This document shows positions 7,735 through 16,540 of a stretch of DNA of 64,000 nt, in pieces. The notes beneath the pieces were generated by a model. That model was not told the origin of the DNA. It saw only the letters and a program-made list of their open reading frames with translations, and made no database searches. Each line of letters opens with the position of its first letter. The first letter of the stretch is position 1. The position numbers and the translations under genes are program-made. The stretch covers positions 1 through 64,000 of the forward strand of contig DJPH01000048.1 of NCBI GenBank assembly GCA_002439755.1, in the 5' to 3' direction. The DNA is from Prevotellaceae bacterium UBA6417 (GTDB lineage Bacteria; Bacteroidota; Bacteroidia; Bacteroidales; Bacteroidaceae).

Positions 7735-9441
7735 TTATTTTCTGAAGAGCCGTCCCAAGAAGTGGCTCTTTCCTTTTTTCTCTAAAGTACGGATATCATA
7801 CAGTCCCGGTTTTAGATTGCCGATGTCCATGTGACCGGTATAAGGAAATGTATGTGTGATGCGTCCGCTCATATCGGTGACGAGAATGTATTCTTCACGG
7901 TTTCTGGGAGGCAGCAATAGCATGTTGCCTTTTAAAGATAAAAGTCCTGTACAAGTCGATTTCGAAGCATACAGACGGGGGGCTTCGAGGTAGGCAGCAT
8001 GGCTCTCGTTGCCGTAGCGATCCATGATGGTGATGGCATAGTTGGGGCGATAGGTGTCTGGTATGTCTGTTCCAAGGTCAAGGCCGGGCTTTTTCAATCC
8101 GTAGGCGACAAGATTTCTGATGTCTTCGGTATTGACGGGAAGTGAAAATGAACGGTAAACATTGTAGGTGATGTCTTTGACTGATGAGGGCGCATCCCAG
8201 ACAAGCTGTGCTTTTCCGTCTTGCCTGGCTATGTGCAGGTCTGTCGGTGTGGGCAGGCTGTCGGCTTTTTCCCAAGTCAGTGCCGGTGTGAATGCCGGAG
8301 AGGAATAGAAACAGTTCTTGAGAAAGTCATAAATGCCTTTTGTGTTTTCTGTGACGAAACGGCTGCGGAAATAAGCCTGGCCGTTTGCTCCCATAGAACG
8401 TACTACATAGTTTTCGCGCTCTATAATGCCAAGAGGCCAGTCTTTTTGGCTTTTTGCCAGGAAGTAAGCTCCCAAACCGGGCACTATGATGCGTCCGTGA
8501 GAGTTTTCAATCCAATCTTTGGCAAAAGGGTAAAAGTGGTTGCCTTCGAAATACATCATAGGAACAAGCATATCCATCCAGCCGTTTCGCAACCAGTTTT
8601 GTGCTTCCTGATAGACAGTGGTGTAGGCGTTCCATCCCTTTGAAGTATAGCGTGGCAGGTCGTCATGCTTCCCGATAGGTGAACAGCTGACACGTACCCA
8701 AGGTTTCAGCTGCTTGATGGCAGCGTGGATGGCTTCTGCGCATCTGCTGACATTATTGCGCCGCCATGCGGAAAGCGATTGTCCTTTGCCATATTTCTTG
8801 TATGTGGCCGCATCGTTGAAACGGATCTCTTTCTCGGGATAGCGTATATAGTCAAGATGAATGCCATCAATGTCATAGTTGCGGGTTATTTCACTGCATA
8901 TGGAAGCGAGATAGTCTGCTGTAGCCGGTTCACCCGGGTTGAGCATCCAATAGTCGTTGGTCTTGATGCAAAGGCGTGGCAACCGGTGCTGCATGGCTTT
9001 GCGCCCTAAAGCCTTAGCCTTGACAAAACTGTTGCCGGGAAAGGCCACTACCCAGGCGTGCAGTTCAAGATGGCGTTTGTGGCATTCTTCTATGGCAAAA
9101 GCCAGAGGATCGTAGCCCGGAGCTTTATCGGTGTGGCCAGTCAGGCAGTCGTCCCACGGTTCGATGAGCGACGGGTATATGACAGTGGAACGTATGCGGG
9201 TTTGTAAGATTACGGTATTGAAACGGGCGGCCTGAAGACGGTCAAGAATATCGGTGAGTTCTTGCTTTTGGCGTTCTATGCCTTTGGCATTGTTGGCTTT
9301 TTCACGGGGCCAGTCAAGTCCGCCGATAGTCGTGAGCCACACGGCTCTAACTTCTCGTTTGGGAGGCTGCGCCTTGCCTGCTCCCGGCAAGCCAGAAAGT
9401 AACAGTAAAAGGCATAATGGTATGGAAAAATGTAGCTTCAT
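7735..9441 (-). CDS. Secreted GH10-like glycosyl hydrolase (DUF187/YngK type) with type IX sorting tail
   Basis: The 568-residue protein opens with a signal peptide (MKLHFSIPLCLLLLLSGLPG). A (beta/alpha)8-type domain of the GHL10/DUF187 family follows at roughly residues 28-360, with the family features REVRAVWLTTIGGLDWP, DGIHLDYIRYP and LVPMMYFEGNHFYPFAKDW. Members are thought to cleave polysaccharide or peptidoglycan-linked substrates, but the activity is largely uncharacterised. A fibronectin-III-like segment lies around residues 395-480. The last 80 residues resemble a type IX C-terminal sorting domain (VTDMSGRITH, then LKPGLYDIRT), which fits with sprA in this window. Its promoter box faces that of the next gene. 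Confidence 0.85.
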   Translation of the reverse strand: MKLHFSIPLCLLLLLSGLPGAGKAQPPKREVRAVWLTTIGGLDWPREKANNAKGIERQKQELTDILDRLQAARFNTVILQTRIRSTVIYPSLIEPWDDCLTGHTDKAPGYDPLAFAIEECHKRHLELHAWVVAFPGNSFVKAKALGRKAMQHRLPRLCIKTNDYWMLNPGEPATADYLASICSEITRNYDIDGIHLDYIRYPEKEIRFNDAATYKKYGKGQSLSAWRRNNVSRCAEAIHAAIKQLKPWVRVSCSPIGKHDDLPRYTSKGWNAYTTVYQEAQNWLRNGWMDMLVPMMYFEGNHFYPFAKDWIENSHGRIIVPGLGAYFLAKSQKDWPLGIIERENYVVRSMGANGQAYFRSRFVTENTKGIYDFLKNCFYSSPAFTPALTWEKADSLPTPTDLHIARQDGKAQLVWDAPSSVKDITYNVYRSFSLPVNTEDIRNLVAYGLKKPGLDLGTDIPDTYRPNYAITIMDRYGNESHAAYLEAPRLYASKSTCTGLLSLKGNMLLLPPRNREEYILVTDMSGRITHTFPYTGHMDIGNLKPGLYDIRTLEKKGKSHFLGRLFRK

Positions 9442-9457
9442 TCCTTACTTTTAGCTA

Positions 9458-9465
9458 CAAAAGTA
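9458..9465 (-). promoter_or_regulatory. Probable promoter of the GH10-like gene
   Basis: The minus strand reads TACTTTTG, an exact TAnnTTTG match 17 nt upstream of the start at 9441. It is divergent from the box at 9497-9504. Confidence 0.55.
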
Positions 9466-9496
9466 CGTTTTTCCCATGGAAGTAAAAAGTTTTTCT

Positions 9497-9504
9497 TACT
9501 TTTG
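9497..9504 (+). promoter_or_regulatory. Probable promoter of the beta-barrel gene
   Basis: TACTTTTG matches TAnnTTTG and lies about 48 nt before the ATG at 9552. It forms a divergent pair with the box at 9458-9465, 31 nt away. Confidence 0.55.
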
Positions 9505-9551
9505 CAAGTATGATTCGACCGATTATAATCAAAAAGGAAATATAACAGGAT

Positions 9552-10028
9552 ATGAAAAAATGGATTTTGAGTGCAATGCTTTTTGTGTTGTCAATTGCCG
9601 CAAAGGCTCAATTCGAAGCCGGAACTTCTTATTTGGGAGCTTCACTCTCTAATTTAGGCTTATCGTACAGTACAGTGGAAAAGTTCCGTTTCGGTGCCAA
9701 CCTTTCCGTGGGTACGTTCCTTGCCGACCAATTTTTGGTAAAGGCAGATTTGGGCTACAATCATACCGAAGCTGTCGATGACTTTTCTACGGCCTTGATG
9801 GGACGTTTCTATTTTACGGAAAACGGTATCTTCATGGGTGCAGGTGGTGAATTTGTACACTATACCAAAAACCGCAATGATGTGATGATTCCTATAGAAT
9901 TGGGTTACTGCTTTTATTTGAACCATTATGTTTCCATCGAGCCGTCAGTTTATTACAAGATGAGCATCGATGATTTCAGCGATAAAAGTGCCGTTGGTTT
10001 CAAGATCGGGTTCGGATTTTATTTTTAA
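9552..10028 (+). CDS. Small outer membrane beta-barrel protein
   Basis: The 158-residue product has a clear signal peptide (MKKWILSAMLFVLSIAAKAQ). Alternating hydrophobic and polar strands rich in aromatic and glycine residues follow, and it ends FKIGFGFYF with a terminal phenylalanine. That pattern fits the OmpW/OmpX-like or 'outer membrane beta-barrel domain' group with about eight strands. No enzymatic site is visible and the role is unknown. Transcription should end at the hairpin at 10049-10092. Confidence 0.85.
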   Translation: MKKWILSAMLFVLSIAAKAQFEAGTSYLGASLSNLGLSYSTVEKFRFGANLSVGTFLADQFLVKADLGYNHTEAVDDFSTALMGRFYFTENGIFMGAGGEFVHYTKNRNDVMIPIELGYCFYLNHYVSIEPSVYYKMSIDDFSDKSAVGFKIGFGFYF

Positions 10029-10048
10029 GGGGCAAGCATGATAAAATG

Positions 10049-10092
10049 AAACGGGAGCAGGCAGATGCAGAAATGTCAGTTCCCGTTTTTCT
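10049..10092 (+). terminator. Rho-independent terminator after the beta-barrel gene
   Basis: AAACGGGA (10049-10056) pairs with TCCCGTTT (10081-10088), and T residues follow directly. The hairpin begins 20 nt after the stop at 10028. It also covers the first possible start codons of the queH frame, which argues for a later queH start. Confidence 0.7.
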
Positions 10093-10102
10093 GTATTGTA
10101 AG

Positions 10103-10729
10103 ATGAGTGAAAGCGTAGATAATATGGTGGCATATAGAGCTCCCCGTCTTTTGATGCCTGATGGGAGCAATGCCGATGGACAGCGCATATTGCTTCATAG
10201 CTGTTGTGCCCCTTGTTCTGCTGCCATTGTCGAATGCATGTTGTCTAATGGAATGAGGCCTACCGTATATTTCAGCAATTCCAACATCTATCCCCACAAG
10301 GAATATGAGATAAGAAAAAACGAGATTATACGTTTTTTGAAAGAGCAGGGCGTACCTTTCGTTGAAGACAGCTATGACCACGATGAATGGCTTCGTGAGG
10401 TTAAAGGATATGAAGGAGAGCCGGAACGGGGACAGCGTTGCAGTTTGTGTTTTGAGTTTCGTTTGCGCAAAGCAGCCGATTATGCTTCAGAAAATGGTTT
10501 TAAATGGCTGACTACGACGTTGGCTTCTTCACGTTGGAAAAATATCCAGCAAATCAATGAGGCCGGCATTCGTGCAACAGTTCACACACAGGTGCTTTTT
10601 TGGCAACAGAATTGGCGAAAGGGAGGGCTTCAAGAACGGCGCAATGAGCTTTTAAGGCAAAATGCTTTCTATAATCAGCAATATTGTGGTTGCGAATATA
10701 GTGCAACGCGGCTTAAAGACTTTCTTTAA
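10103..10729 (+). CDS. queH: Epoxyqueuosine reductase QueH
   Basis: QueH catalyses the last step of queuosine biosynthesis, reducing epoxyqueuosine to queuosine in tRNA, and is an analogue of the cobalamin-dependent QueG. The product has about 208 residues. It shows the family's paired cysteines in LLHSCCAPCSAA near the N-terminus, a second motif QRCSLCFEFRL near residue 115, and a C-terminal CGCEYS. These supply ligands for the 4Fe-4S cluster and the active site. The frame is open from 10046, but those starts lie inside a terminator hairpin. ATG 10103 is the first after it, and 10124 or 10154 are also possible. It appears to be a single-gene unit. Confidence 0.9.
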   Translation: MSESVDNMVAYRAPRLLMPDGSNADGQRILLHSCCAPCSAAIVECMLSNGMRPTVYFSNSNIYPHKEYEIRKNEIIRFLKEQGVPFVEDSYDHDEWLREVKGYEGEPERGQRCSLCFEFRLRKAADYASENGFKWLTTTLASSRWKNIQQINEAGIRATVHTQVLFWQQNWRKGGLQERRNELLRQNAFYNQQYCGCEYSATRLKDFL

Positions 10730-10737
10730 GCCGCGTT
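10705..10737. terminator. Hairpin across the queH stop codon
   Basis: A 14-bp perfect stem, AACGCGGCTTAAAG with CTTTAAGCCGCGTT, has a 5-nt loop and contains the queH stop codon. The T-run on either side is weak. It lies between convergent genes and may end transcripts from either side. Confidence 0.5.
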
Positions 10738-10790
10738 TGAGTTGCGTACAGTAAACATAGAGCGTTTCGCAAGGCTCTTGATTAGAAAGG

Positions 10791-11243
10791 TCAATCTTTT
10801 TTGGAGGGTTTCTTACCTTTTTTGGGCGTTGACAATTTGTCCATCATCTTTTTTTCAAGTCGATAAACGCGCATGATTTGCTTGGGGCTGAGGAATTTTC
10901 GGTATTCGCTATAATATTTTTCGCGAATGTCAAGAATTTTGTGGCTATGGGAGAAATTGGCCTTGATGGCAGCTTCGGTTGCCTCTTCAGTCATTTCTTT
11001 CTTCTTTTGAGGCGGACGTTTCGGGCCGAGTGACCACATTTCTTTTTGACATTGTAGGTAGGTAGCCATAAACTTTGAGGAAGTTGTTGCATCCATCTTC
11101 ATTTCTTTTGCGATGAATTTGGCTTGTCTTTCTGCCAAGGCTTCGCGTTTTGCCTGGCGGTCTTGTGCTTTTTGTGCAGATGCTGTGTTGTACTGTGCCG
11201 TTATGGCTAATACAAAAGCGACTGTAATGATGATTCTGTTCAT
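10791..11243 (-). CDS. Spy/CpxP-like periplasmic protein
   Basis: The 150-residue product has a signal peptide (MNRIIITVAFVLAITAQ, cleavage probably after ASA). A highly charged, helical mature region follows, with an FLSPKQIMRVYRLEKKM segment like the LTPxQ repeats of Spy, CpxP and the so-called heavy-metal sensors. The tail is lysine-rich. Such proteins act as periplasmic chaperones or stress sensors in other bacteria. It is the last gene of a sigma factor/membrane protein/exported protein trio, 12 nt behind the membrane protein gene, so it is likely part of that envelope-stress-type unit. The family assignment rests on overall character rather than on a decisive motif. Confidence 0.65.
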   Translation of the reverse strand: MNRIIITVAFVLAITAQYNTASAQKAQDRQAKREALAERQAKFIAKEMKMDATTSSKFMATYLQCQKEMWSLGPKRPPQKKKEMTEEATEAAIKANFSHSHKILDIREKYYSEYRKFLSPKQIMRVYRLEKKMMDKLSTPKKGKKPSKKD

Positions 11244-11255
11244 GGTTAAAACGTT

Positions 11256-11606
11256 TTAGTTGTTATACTGTTGGTTTAAGAAGATATCGTCTTGGTATGT
11301 TTCCAGCAAATAGGCCTGGTCGTCTTGGCTTAGGTTGTCGAAAGCCTGCTCAATGTTTCCTTGCATGGCGGTTGCAGTCTCTTCCCATATTGCATGTATG
11401 GCGAAGAACAAAAGGACGGAAGCTGCTATTGTCAGTAAGGTGCGTTTGATGGCCGGCAATTCTCTTTTCCGTCTATGGTGCGTTTGCTTCGGTTTAACGG
11501 TCTGTTTCAAAATGTTGCTTTCCAAAGTCTTGAAAAAGTCTTCGGGCACCGTATAAGGCAAATTTCCTTTTTGATTGTTGTAAATAGGTCGTGATTCCAT
11601 ATGCAT
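11256..11606 (-). CDS. Small single-span membrane protein, candidate anti-sigma factor
   Basis: From the preferred ATG at 11604-11606 the product has 116 residues. It has a cytoplasmic N-terminal segment of about 55 residues with the recurrent motif LPYTVPEDFFKTLESNIL, then basic residues, a single membrane span (TLLTIAASVLLFFAIHAIW) and a C-terminal periplasmic tail of about 45 residues. It starts about 10 nt after the ECF sigma gene and precedes a Spy/CpxP-like gene. This is the position and topology of an anti-sigma factor, but it lacks a HxxxCxxC zinc motif. A longer frame to 11684 overlaps the sigma gene and is less likely. The function is inferred from context. Confidence 0.7.
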   Translation of the reverse strand: MHMESRPIYNNQKGNLPYTVPEDFFKTLESNILKQTVKPKQTHHRRKRELPAIKRTLLTIAASVLLFFAIHAIWEETATAMQGNIEQAFDNLSQDDQAYLLETYQDDIFLNQQYNN

Positions 11607-11614
11607 GTTGGTTG

Positions 11615-12148
11615 TTATGCGTTCATGAATTCCATGATTTTTTTTTTGGCGATGTGGTAATTTACTTTGACTGTTGCCACGCATGAGTCTGTTATTTCTG
11701 CGATTTGTTCATATTTGAGCTCATCGTAATATCGGAGATTAAATACGAGCTTCTGCTTGGTTGGCAGCGATTGGATGGCTTTTTGCATTTTGACAGCCTC
11801 AATGTCGTGATAGTCGATGTAATCATCGCTTTTCATGTCGAAGAGATTGTCATCGGCGTCGTCCAGTGAGACAATGTCATGTTGTTTCCCTATCAGGCGC
11901 AGTGCTTCGTTTGTCGCGATGCGATAGATCCACGTCGAGAGTGAGCTTTCTCCTCTGAATTGTCCGATTGAACGGTAGATACGCACAAACGTTTCCTGTG
12001 TTGTGTCTTGCGCGTCTTCGTGTGAAACCACCATTCTTCTTATGTGCCAGTAGATGGGGCGCATATATTTTTCCAGGAGTTTGCGAAACCCCTCTTCCGG
12101 CTGTTCTTTTATGAGGTGAACGATATTTATGTCGCTGTCTGCTGTCAT
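11615..12148 (-). CDS. ECF-family RNA polymerase sigma factor
   Basis: This group IV sigma factor has about 177 residues. The sigma-2 region binds core polymerase and the -10 element (YMRPIYWHIRRMVVSHEDAQ, then TQETFVRIYRSIGQF and STWIYRIATNEAL). The sigma-4 region binds the -35 element (LPTKQKLVFNLRYYDELKYE, then IAEITDSCVATVKVNYHIAKK). The frame is open to an ATG at 12196; the ATG at 12148 gives the usual spacing to region 2, and both are possible. The following membrane protein and Spy/CpxP-like genes suggest an envelope-stress regulon that may be autoregulated. It follows the IMP-like gene by about 55 nt and could also be read from the carB promoter. Confidence 0.92.
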   Translation of the reverse strand: MTADSDINIVHLIKEQPEEGFRKLLEKYMRPIYWHIRRMVVSHEDAQDTTQETFVRIYRSIGQFRGESSLSTWIYRIATNEALRLIGKQHDIVSLDDADDNLFDMKSDDYIDYHDIEAVKMQKAIQSLPTKQKLVFNLRYYDELKYEQIAEITDSCVATVKVNYHIAKKKIMEFMNA

Positions 12149-12251
12149 GAGTGTATCTGATAGATGGTTTTGCCTCTTCTTTTTGTGGGCATTCATCTAT
12201 ATTGACCTCATGAAAGTGAGAAGGTAAAATTACCTGTGGTTTTTTATTTGT

Positions 12252-13061
12252 TTATTTCAGACCTTTTGGCATGTTTTCACCGAGCCAGTCCAATATCTTG
12301 TCGTGCAAAAGTGCGTTTGTCGCTACTATGTTGTTGGTGTTCAGAATGTCTTCTCTGCCAAAAAAGTTGGTTACTTTTCCACCGGCCTGCTTTACAATGA
12401 GTGCTGCGCCCATATAATCCCAACGTCCGATAAAGCTTTCAAACCAAATGTCAAAGCGTCCGGCAGCAACGTAACACATGGCGGCGGCCGCCGAACCCGG
12501 CATTCTCAGGCAAGCTGCTGTTCCATAGAGACGGTCATACAAGTGTGCACCGGTAGCTTTGTATTCCATGGTGTTGTATGGCAGTTCCAGTATGGCGTAA
12601 GCATCTTCCATGCTGCTTATGCCACTTACCCGGATGGGATGTCCGTTTAATGTTGACGGCCCGTCTTTGCTGGCGGCATAAAGTTCGTCACGGCAGACTT
12701 CGTAGACAACGCCCAACAGTATTTCCTTGTTTGAACAAAGTGCGATGCTGATGCAATAGGGCGCGTTGTCGCGTATAAAGTTTGTGGTGCCGTCAAGTGG
12801 GTCGATTACCCATTTCAGTTGCCTTTCTTCGTTTGTCCGGATGGTTCCTTCCTCAGTGATGAAACCCGCTTCTGGCAACAAGATTTTCAGTTTGTCTACG
12901 ATTTGCCGCTCCGATTCACGGTCAACATAACTGACGTAATCGTGCGTGTGCTTTGTCTCTACTTTATGTGCATCGAAGGTAAGGCGCGCTTCTCTAAGAA
13001 ACGTGCCTCCTTCGCGTGCTATATGTCCTACTTTTTCAGTCAGTATGTGCAAGTCTTCCAT
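12252..13061 (-). CDS. Inositol monophosphatase family protein
   Basis: The 269-residue protein belongs to the lithium-sensitive, Mg-dependent phosphatase family (IMPase, CysQ, SuhB). The metal-binding motif WVIDPLDGTTNF lies near residues 84-95, the second family motif is WDYMGAALIVKQAGG near residues 214-228, and the acidic EE of ITEEGT precedes motif 1. It should hydrolyse a small phosphate monoester. Inositol-1-phosphate, PAP or NADP-type substrates cannot be told apart here. It lies 32 nt downstream of carB on the same strand and is probably co-transcribed. Confidence 0.92.
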   Translation of the reverse strand: MEDLHILTEKVGHIAREGGTFLREARLTFDAHKVETKHTHDYVSYVDRESERQIVDKLKILLPEAGFITEEGTIRTNEERQLKWVIDPLDGTTNFIRDNAPYCISIALCSNKEILLGVVYEVCRDELYAASKDGPSTLNGHPIRVSGISSMEDAYAILELPYNTMEYKATGAHLYDRLYGTAACLRMPGSAAAAMCYVAAGRFDIWFESFIGRWDYMGAALIVKQAGGKVTNFFGREDILNTNNIVATNALLHDKILDWLGENMPKGLK

Positions 13062-13093
13062 CTGCTTTCATGATTTGTCATGCAGGGCTTTTA

Positions 13094-16000
13094 TCAAACA
13101 TATTCCTGCCAGCTTTTGATTTGCAGGTCGTTTTCATCAAGAGTGCAGAATGCTTCGACAAACGCTTTTGCCAGTCTCACATTTGTCATCAATGGTATGT
13201 TGTGGTCAATGGCACTGCGTCTGATGCGATAGCCGTTGGTGAGTTCGCGTTTTGTGTTGTTTTTGGGAACATTGATGATAAGGTCGAATTTGTGGGCCGC
13301 AATCATCTGCAATACATTCTCATTTTTTTCTTCGTCAGGCCATGCAACGGCTGTTGCTCTTATTCCGTTTTCGTTCAGGAATTGTGAAGTGCCTTCCGTG
13401 GCATAAATTGTAAAATCTTTTTCTGCGAGCTTTTTGCATGGTTCAAGCATATCTACTTTTCCTTTTGCTCCGCCCGACGATATAAGAATGGATTGTTTGG
13501 GCAATTGATAGCCTGTGGCAATCAGGGCGTTGAGCAGGGCTTCGTTGAAGTCGTCACCCAGACATCCGACTTCTCCTGTGCTTGACATGTCAACACCCAA
13601 CACCGGGTCGGCGTTTTGCAGGCGTGCAAACGAAAACTGCGAAGCTTTGACACCGATGCGGTCTATGTCGAATTCACCTTTTCCTGCCGGTGTGTACGGG
13701 GCGTCAAGCATGATTCGTGTGGCGGTCTCGATAAAGTTATGTTTCAATATCTTGCTGACGAATGGAAATGAGCGTGAAGCGCGCAGATTGCATTCGATTA
13801 CTTTCACTTGGCGGTCTTTGGCCAAGTATTGTATGTTGAAAGGTCCGGATATGTTGAGCTCTTTGGCAATTTTGCAGGCAATTTTCTTGATTTGCCGAAC
13901 TGTAGAGAAATAAATGTGCTGCGCGGGAAATACCATTGTGGCATCGCCCGAATGCACTCCGGCGTATTCAATGTGCTCTGAGATGGCATATTCCACGATT
14001 GTTCCGTGGTCGGCTACGGCATCGAATTCTATTTCTTTGGTGTCTTGCATGAATTGTGATACGACAACGGGGAATTCCTTGCTTACTTCCGTGGCCATTT
14101 CGAGGAAGCGTTCCAGCTCACGGTCATTGTAGCATACGTTCATCGCTGCACCCGACAGGACATACGATGGCCTTACCAGAACGGGATAACCGACTTTGCT
14201 TACAAAATCCTTGATGTCGTCAAGCGAAGTAAGTGCGCGCCATGCAGGCTGATCTATGCCGAGTTTGTCGAGCATGGCTGAAAATTTGTCGCGGTTTTCA
14301 GCGCGGTCGATGTCAATAGGAGATGTGCCTAATACGGGAACACCTTGTCGGTAGAGCTTCATGGCCAGATTGTTGGGAATTTGTCCGCCTACGCTTACAA
14401 TTACACCGCGCGGTTGTTCCAAATCAACGATGTCGAGTACGCGTTCGAGACTCAGCTCATCAAAATAAAGGTGGTCGCACATGTCATAGTCGGTGCTTAC
14501 CGTTTCAGGGTTGCAGTTTATCATGATTGTTTTGTAGCCCAGACGGCGTGCCGTGTCAATGGCATTGACCGAACACCAGTCAAATTCCACGGAAGAACCG
14601 ATGCGATAGGCTCCGGAGCCAAGAACTACGACCGATTTCTCATTCTTGTAATAATCGATGTCGTTTACATCGGAAGCATAGGTTGCATACAGATAATTGG
14701 TCAGCTCGGGATGCTCTCCGGCAACGGTGTTTATGCGTTTGATGGCGGGGAACAATCCACGTTGCTTGCGGTTTTTGCGTACTTCAAGATTGGCTTTTTC
14801 CATATTGCCTTGTGGTTTCAGCACAAACCGGGCTATTTGGAAATCACTGAAACCGGCCGTCTTTACCTCGCGCAAGAGCTGATCCGAAATTTCGTCGAGT
14901 GAGTTTTTGCTTTGAAGTATATGTTTCAGGTCGACAATGTGTTTCAGACGTTCCAGGAACCATTTGTCTATTTTCGTCAGTTCTTCAATGCGTTCTATGC
15001 TGTAGTTCTTTTCCAGAGCCTGAGCTATGGCGAAAATGCGCAGGTCGGTTGGATTTTGCAGTTCTTCATCAAGGTTGTCGAAATGTAAGTGCTCGTTTCC
15101 CACAAACCCGTGCATCCCTTGTCCTATCATGCGTAACCCTTTTTGAATCATCTCTTCGAATGTTCGTCCGATCGACATGACTTCGCCTACGGACTTCATT
15201 GACGATCCGATAAGACGGCTCACACCGGCAAATTTGGTCAAGTCCCATCGGGGTATCTTGCATATCATGTAGTCGAGTTCGGGAGCTTCATAGGCCGAGT
15301 TGGGCGTGCCCATTTCGCCTATTTGGTCAAGCGTGTAGCCCAAGGCTATCTTTGCGGCCACGAAAGCCAGGGGATATCCTGTGGCTTTGGAGGCGAGTGC
15401 CGAAGAACGGCTCAGGCGCGCATTGACTTCTATAATGCGATAGTCGTCTGTGAGCGAATTGAAGGCAAATTGTATATTGCATTCGCCTATGATGTTCAGA
15501 TGGCGTACACACTTGACCGAAATTTCTTGCAAAAAGTTCACTTGGCTGCTTGACAGCGAGCACGTTGGAGCTACGACGATGGATTCGCCCGTGTGTATGC
15601 CCAGCGGGTCGAAGTTTTCCATGGATGCAACAGTGAAGCAATGGTCGTTGGCGTCGCGTATCACTTCGAACTCTATTTCTTTCCAGCCTTTCAATGATTC
15701 TTCGACCAGAATTTGCGGGGCAAACGTGAATGCGCTTTCGGCTGTTTCCTTGAATTTTTCCTCATCGGGACAGATGCCTGAACCTAACCCTCCTAAGGCA
15801 TAAGCCGAGCGTATCATGACTGGATAGCCCAGTGAGCGAGCGGCTTGCAATGCGTTGTCCATGCTTTCCACTGCATGGCTGCGGGGCGATTTGAGGGCTG
15901 CTTCGTCAAGCTTCTTGACAAAAAGGTCTCGGTCTTCGGTTTCCATGATGGCTTCAACGCTTGTTCCAAGCACGGCAACCTTGTATTTTGCTAATGTACC

Positions 16001-16309
16001 GTTGCGATAAAGTTCCGTTCCGCAATTGAGGGCGGTTTGACCGCCGAAAGCCAGCAAGATGCCGTCGGGACGTTCCTTTTCAATGATTTTAGTAACGAAA
16101 TGGGTGGTTACAGGTAAAAAATATACGGTGTCGGCAATGCCTTCTGACGTTTGAATGGTTGCGATGTTCGGGTTCACGAGAACTGAACTGATGCCTTCTT
16201 CGCGCAGCGCCTTCAGGGCTTGCGAACCGGAATAGTCAAACTCTCCGGCTTGTCCGATCTTGAGTGCGCCTGATCCCAATACGATGACTTTCTTGATATG
16301 CTTTTTCAT
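13094..16309 (-). CDS. carB: Carbamoyl-phosphate synthase large subunit
   Basis: CarB makes carbamoyl phosphate from bicarbonate, ammonia (supplied by CarA from glutamine) and two ATP, for pyrimidine and arginine synthesis. The 1071 residues match the usual full length. Two homologous ATP-grasp halves are visible: the first begins KKVIVLGSGALKIGQAGEFD, and the second begins near residue 561 with VVVLGSGAYRIGSSVEFDW. The C-terminal MGS-like allosteric domain includes FTIYATEGTSQFL and the NVPKNN segment. A promoter-like TATCTTTG is at 16365-16372. The small-subunit gene carA is not adjacent, because the upstream neighbour is an S41 peptidase behind a terminator. The gene appears intact. Confidence 0.97.
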   Translation of the reverse strand: MKKHIKKVIVLGSGALKIGQAGEFDYSGSQALKALREEGISSVLVNPNIATIQTSEGIADTVYFLPVTTHFVTKIIEKERPDGILLAFGGQTALNCGTELYRNGTLAKYKVAVLGTSVEAIMETEDRDLFVKKLDEAALKSPRSHAVESMDNALQAARSLGYPVMIRSAYALGGLGSGICPDEEKFKETAESAFTFAPQILVEESLKGWKEIEFEVIRDANDHCFTVASMENFDPLGIHTGESIVVAPTCSLSSSQVNFLQEISVKCVRHLNIIGECNIQFAFNSLTDDYRIIEVNARLSRSSALASKATGYPLAFVAAKIALGYTLDQIGEMGTPNSAYEAPELDYMICKIPRWDLTKFAGVSRLIGSSMKSVGEVMSIGRTFEEMIQKGLRMIGQGMHGFVGNEHLHFDNLDEELQNPTDLRIFAIAQALEKNYSIERIEELTKIDKWFLERLKHIVDLKHILQSKNSLDEISDQLLREVKTAGFSDFQIARFVLKPQGNMEKANLEVRKNRKQRGLFPAIKRINTVAGEHPELTNYLYATYASDVNDIDYYKNEKSVVVLGSGAYRIGSSVEFDWCSVNAIDTARRLGYKTIMINCNPETVSTDYDMCDHLYFDELSLERVLDIVDLEQPRGVIVSVGGQIPNNLAMKLYRQGVPVLGTSPIDIDRAENRDKFSAMLDKLGIDQPAWRALTSLDDIKDFVSKVGYPVLVRPSYVLSGAAMNVCYNDRELERFLEMATEVSKEFPVVVSQFMQDTKEIEFDAVADHGTIVEYAISEHIEYAGVHSGDATMVFPAQHIYFSTVRQIKKIACKIAKELNISGPFNIQYLAKDRQVKVIECNLRASRSFPFVSKILKHNFIETATRIMLDAPYTPAGKGEFDIDRIGVKASQFSFARLQNADPVLGVDMSSTGEVGCLGDDFNEALLNALIATGYQLPKQSILISSGGAKGKVDMLEPCKKLAEKDFTIYATEGTSQFLNENGIRATAVAWPDEEKNENVLQMIAAHKFDLIINVPKNNTKRELTNGYRIRRSAIDHNIPLMTNVRLAKAFVEAFCTLDENDLQIKSWQEYV

Positions 16310-16364
16310 GCAGTGTGTTGGTGTTGAAATAAAATGACTTGTGAAAACTTGTGATTCCTAAGTC

Positions 16365-16372
16365 CAAAGATA
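16365..16372 (-). promoter_or_regulatory. Probable carB promoter
   Basis: The minus strand reads TATCTTTG, a TAnnTTTG match about 56 nt upstream of the carB ATG and downstream of the terminator of the preceding unit. Confidence 0.5.
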
Positions 16373-16445
16373 CGGCTTTTCCCCTCGCCGGTGTTTCGTT
16401 CTACGTGATATTGTAGTGCGGCTAAGCTTTTTTAACAGCCTTATG

Positions 16446-16483
16446 CGAAAAGGCCGCGAATCAATACTGTTCGCGGCCTTTCG
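16446..16483 (-). terminator. Rho-independent terminator after the S41 peptidase gene
   Basis: A stem of at least 12 bp, AAAGGCCGCGAA with TTCGCGGCCTTT, encloses a loop of about 9 nt and is followed on the minus strand by T residues. It separates the parC unit from carB. Confidence 0.8.
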
Positions 16484-16540
16484 TATAGGGAGTGTTTTTT
16501 AAAGAGGAGGTAGTTAATGCGAAAGGATAGGTTGCAAAAA

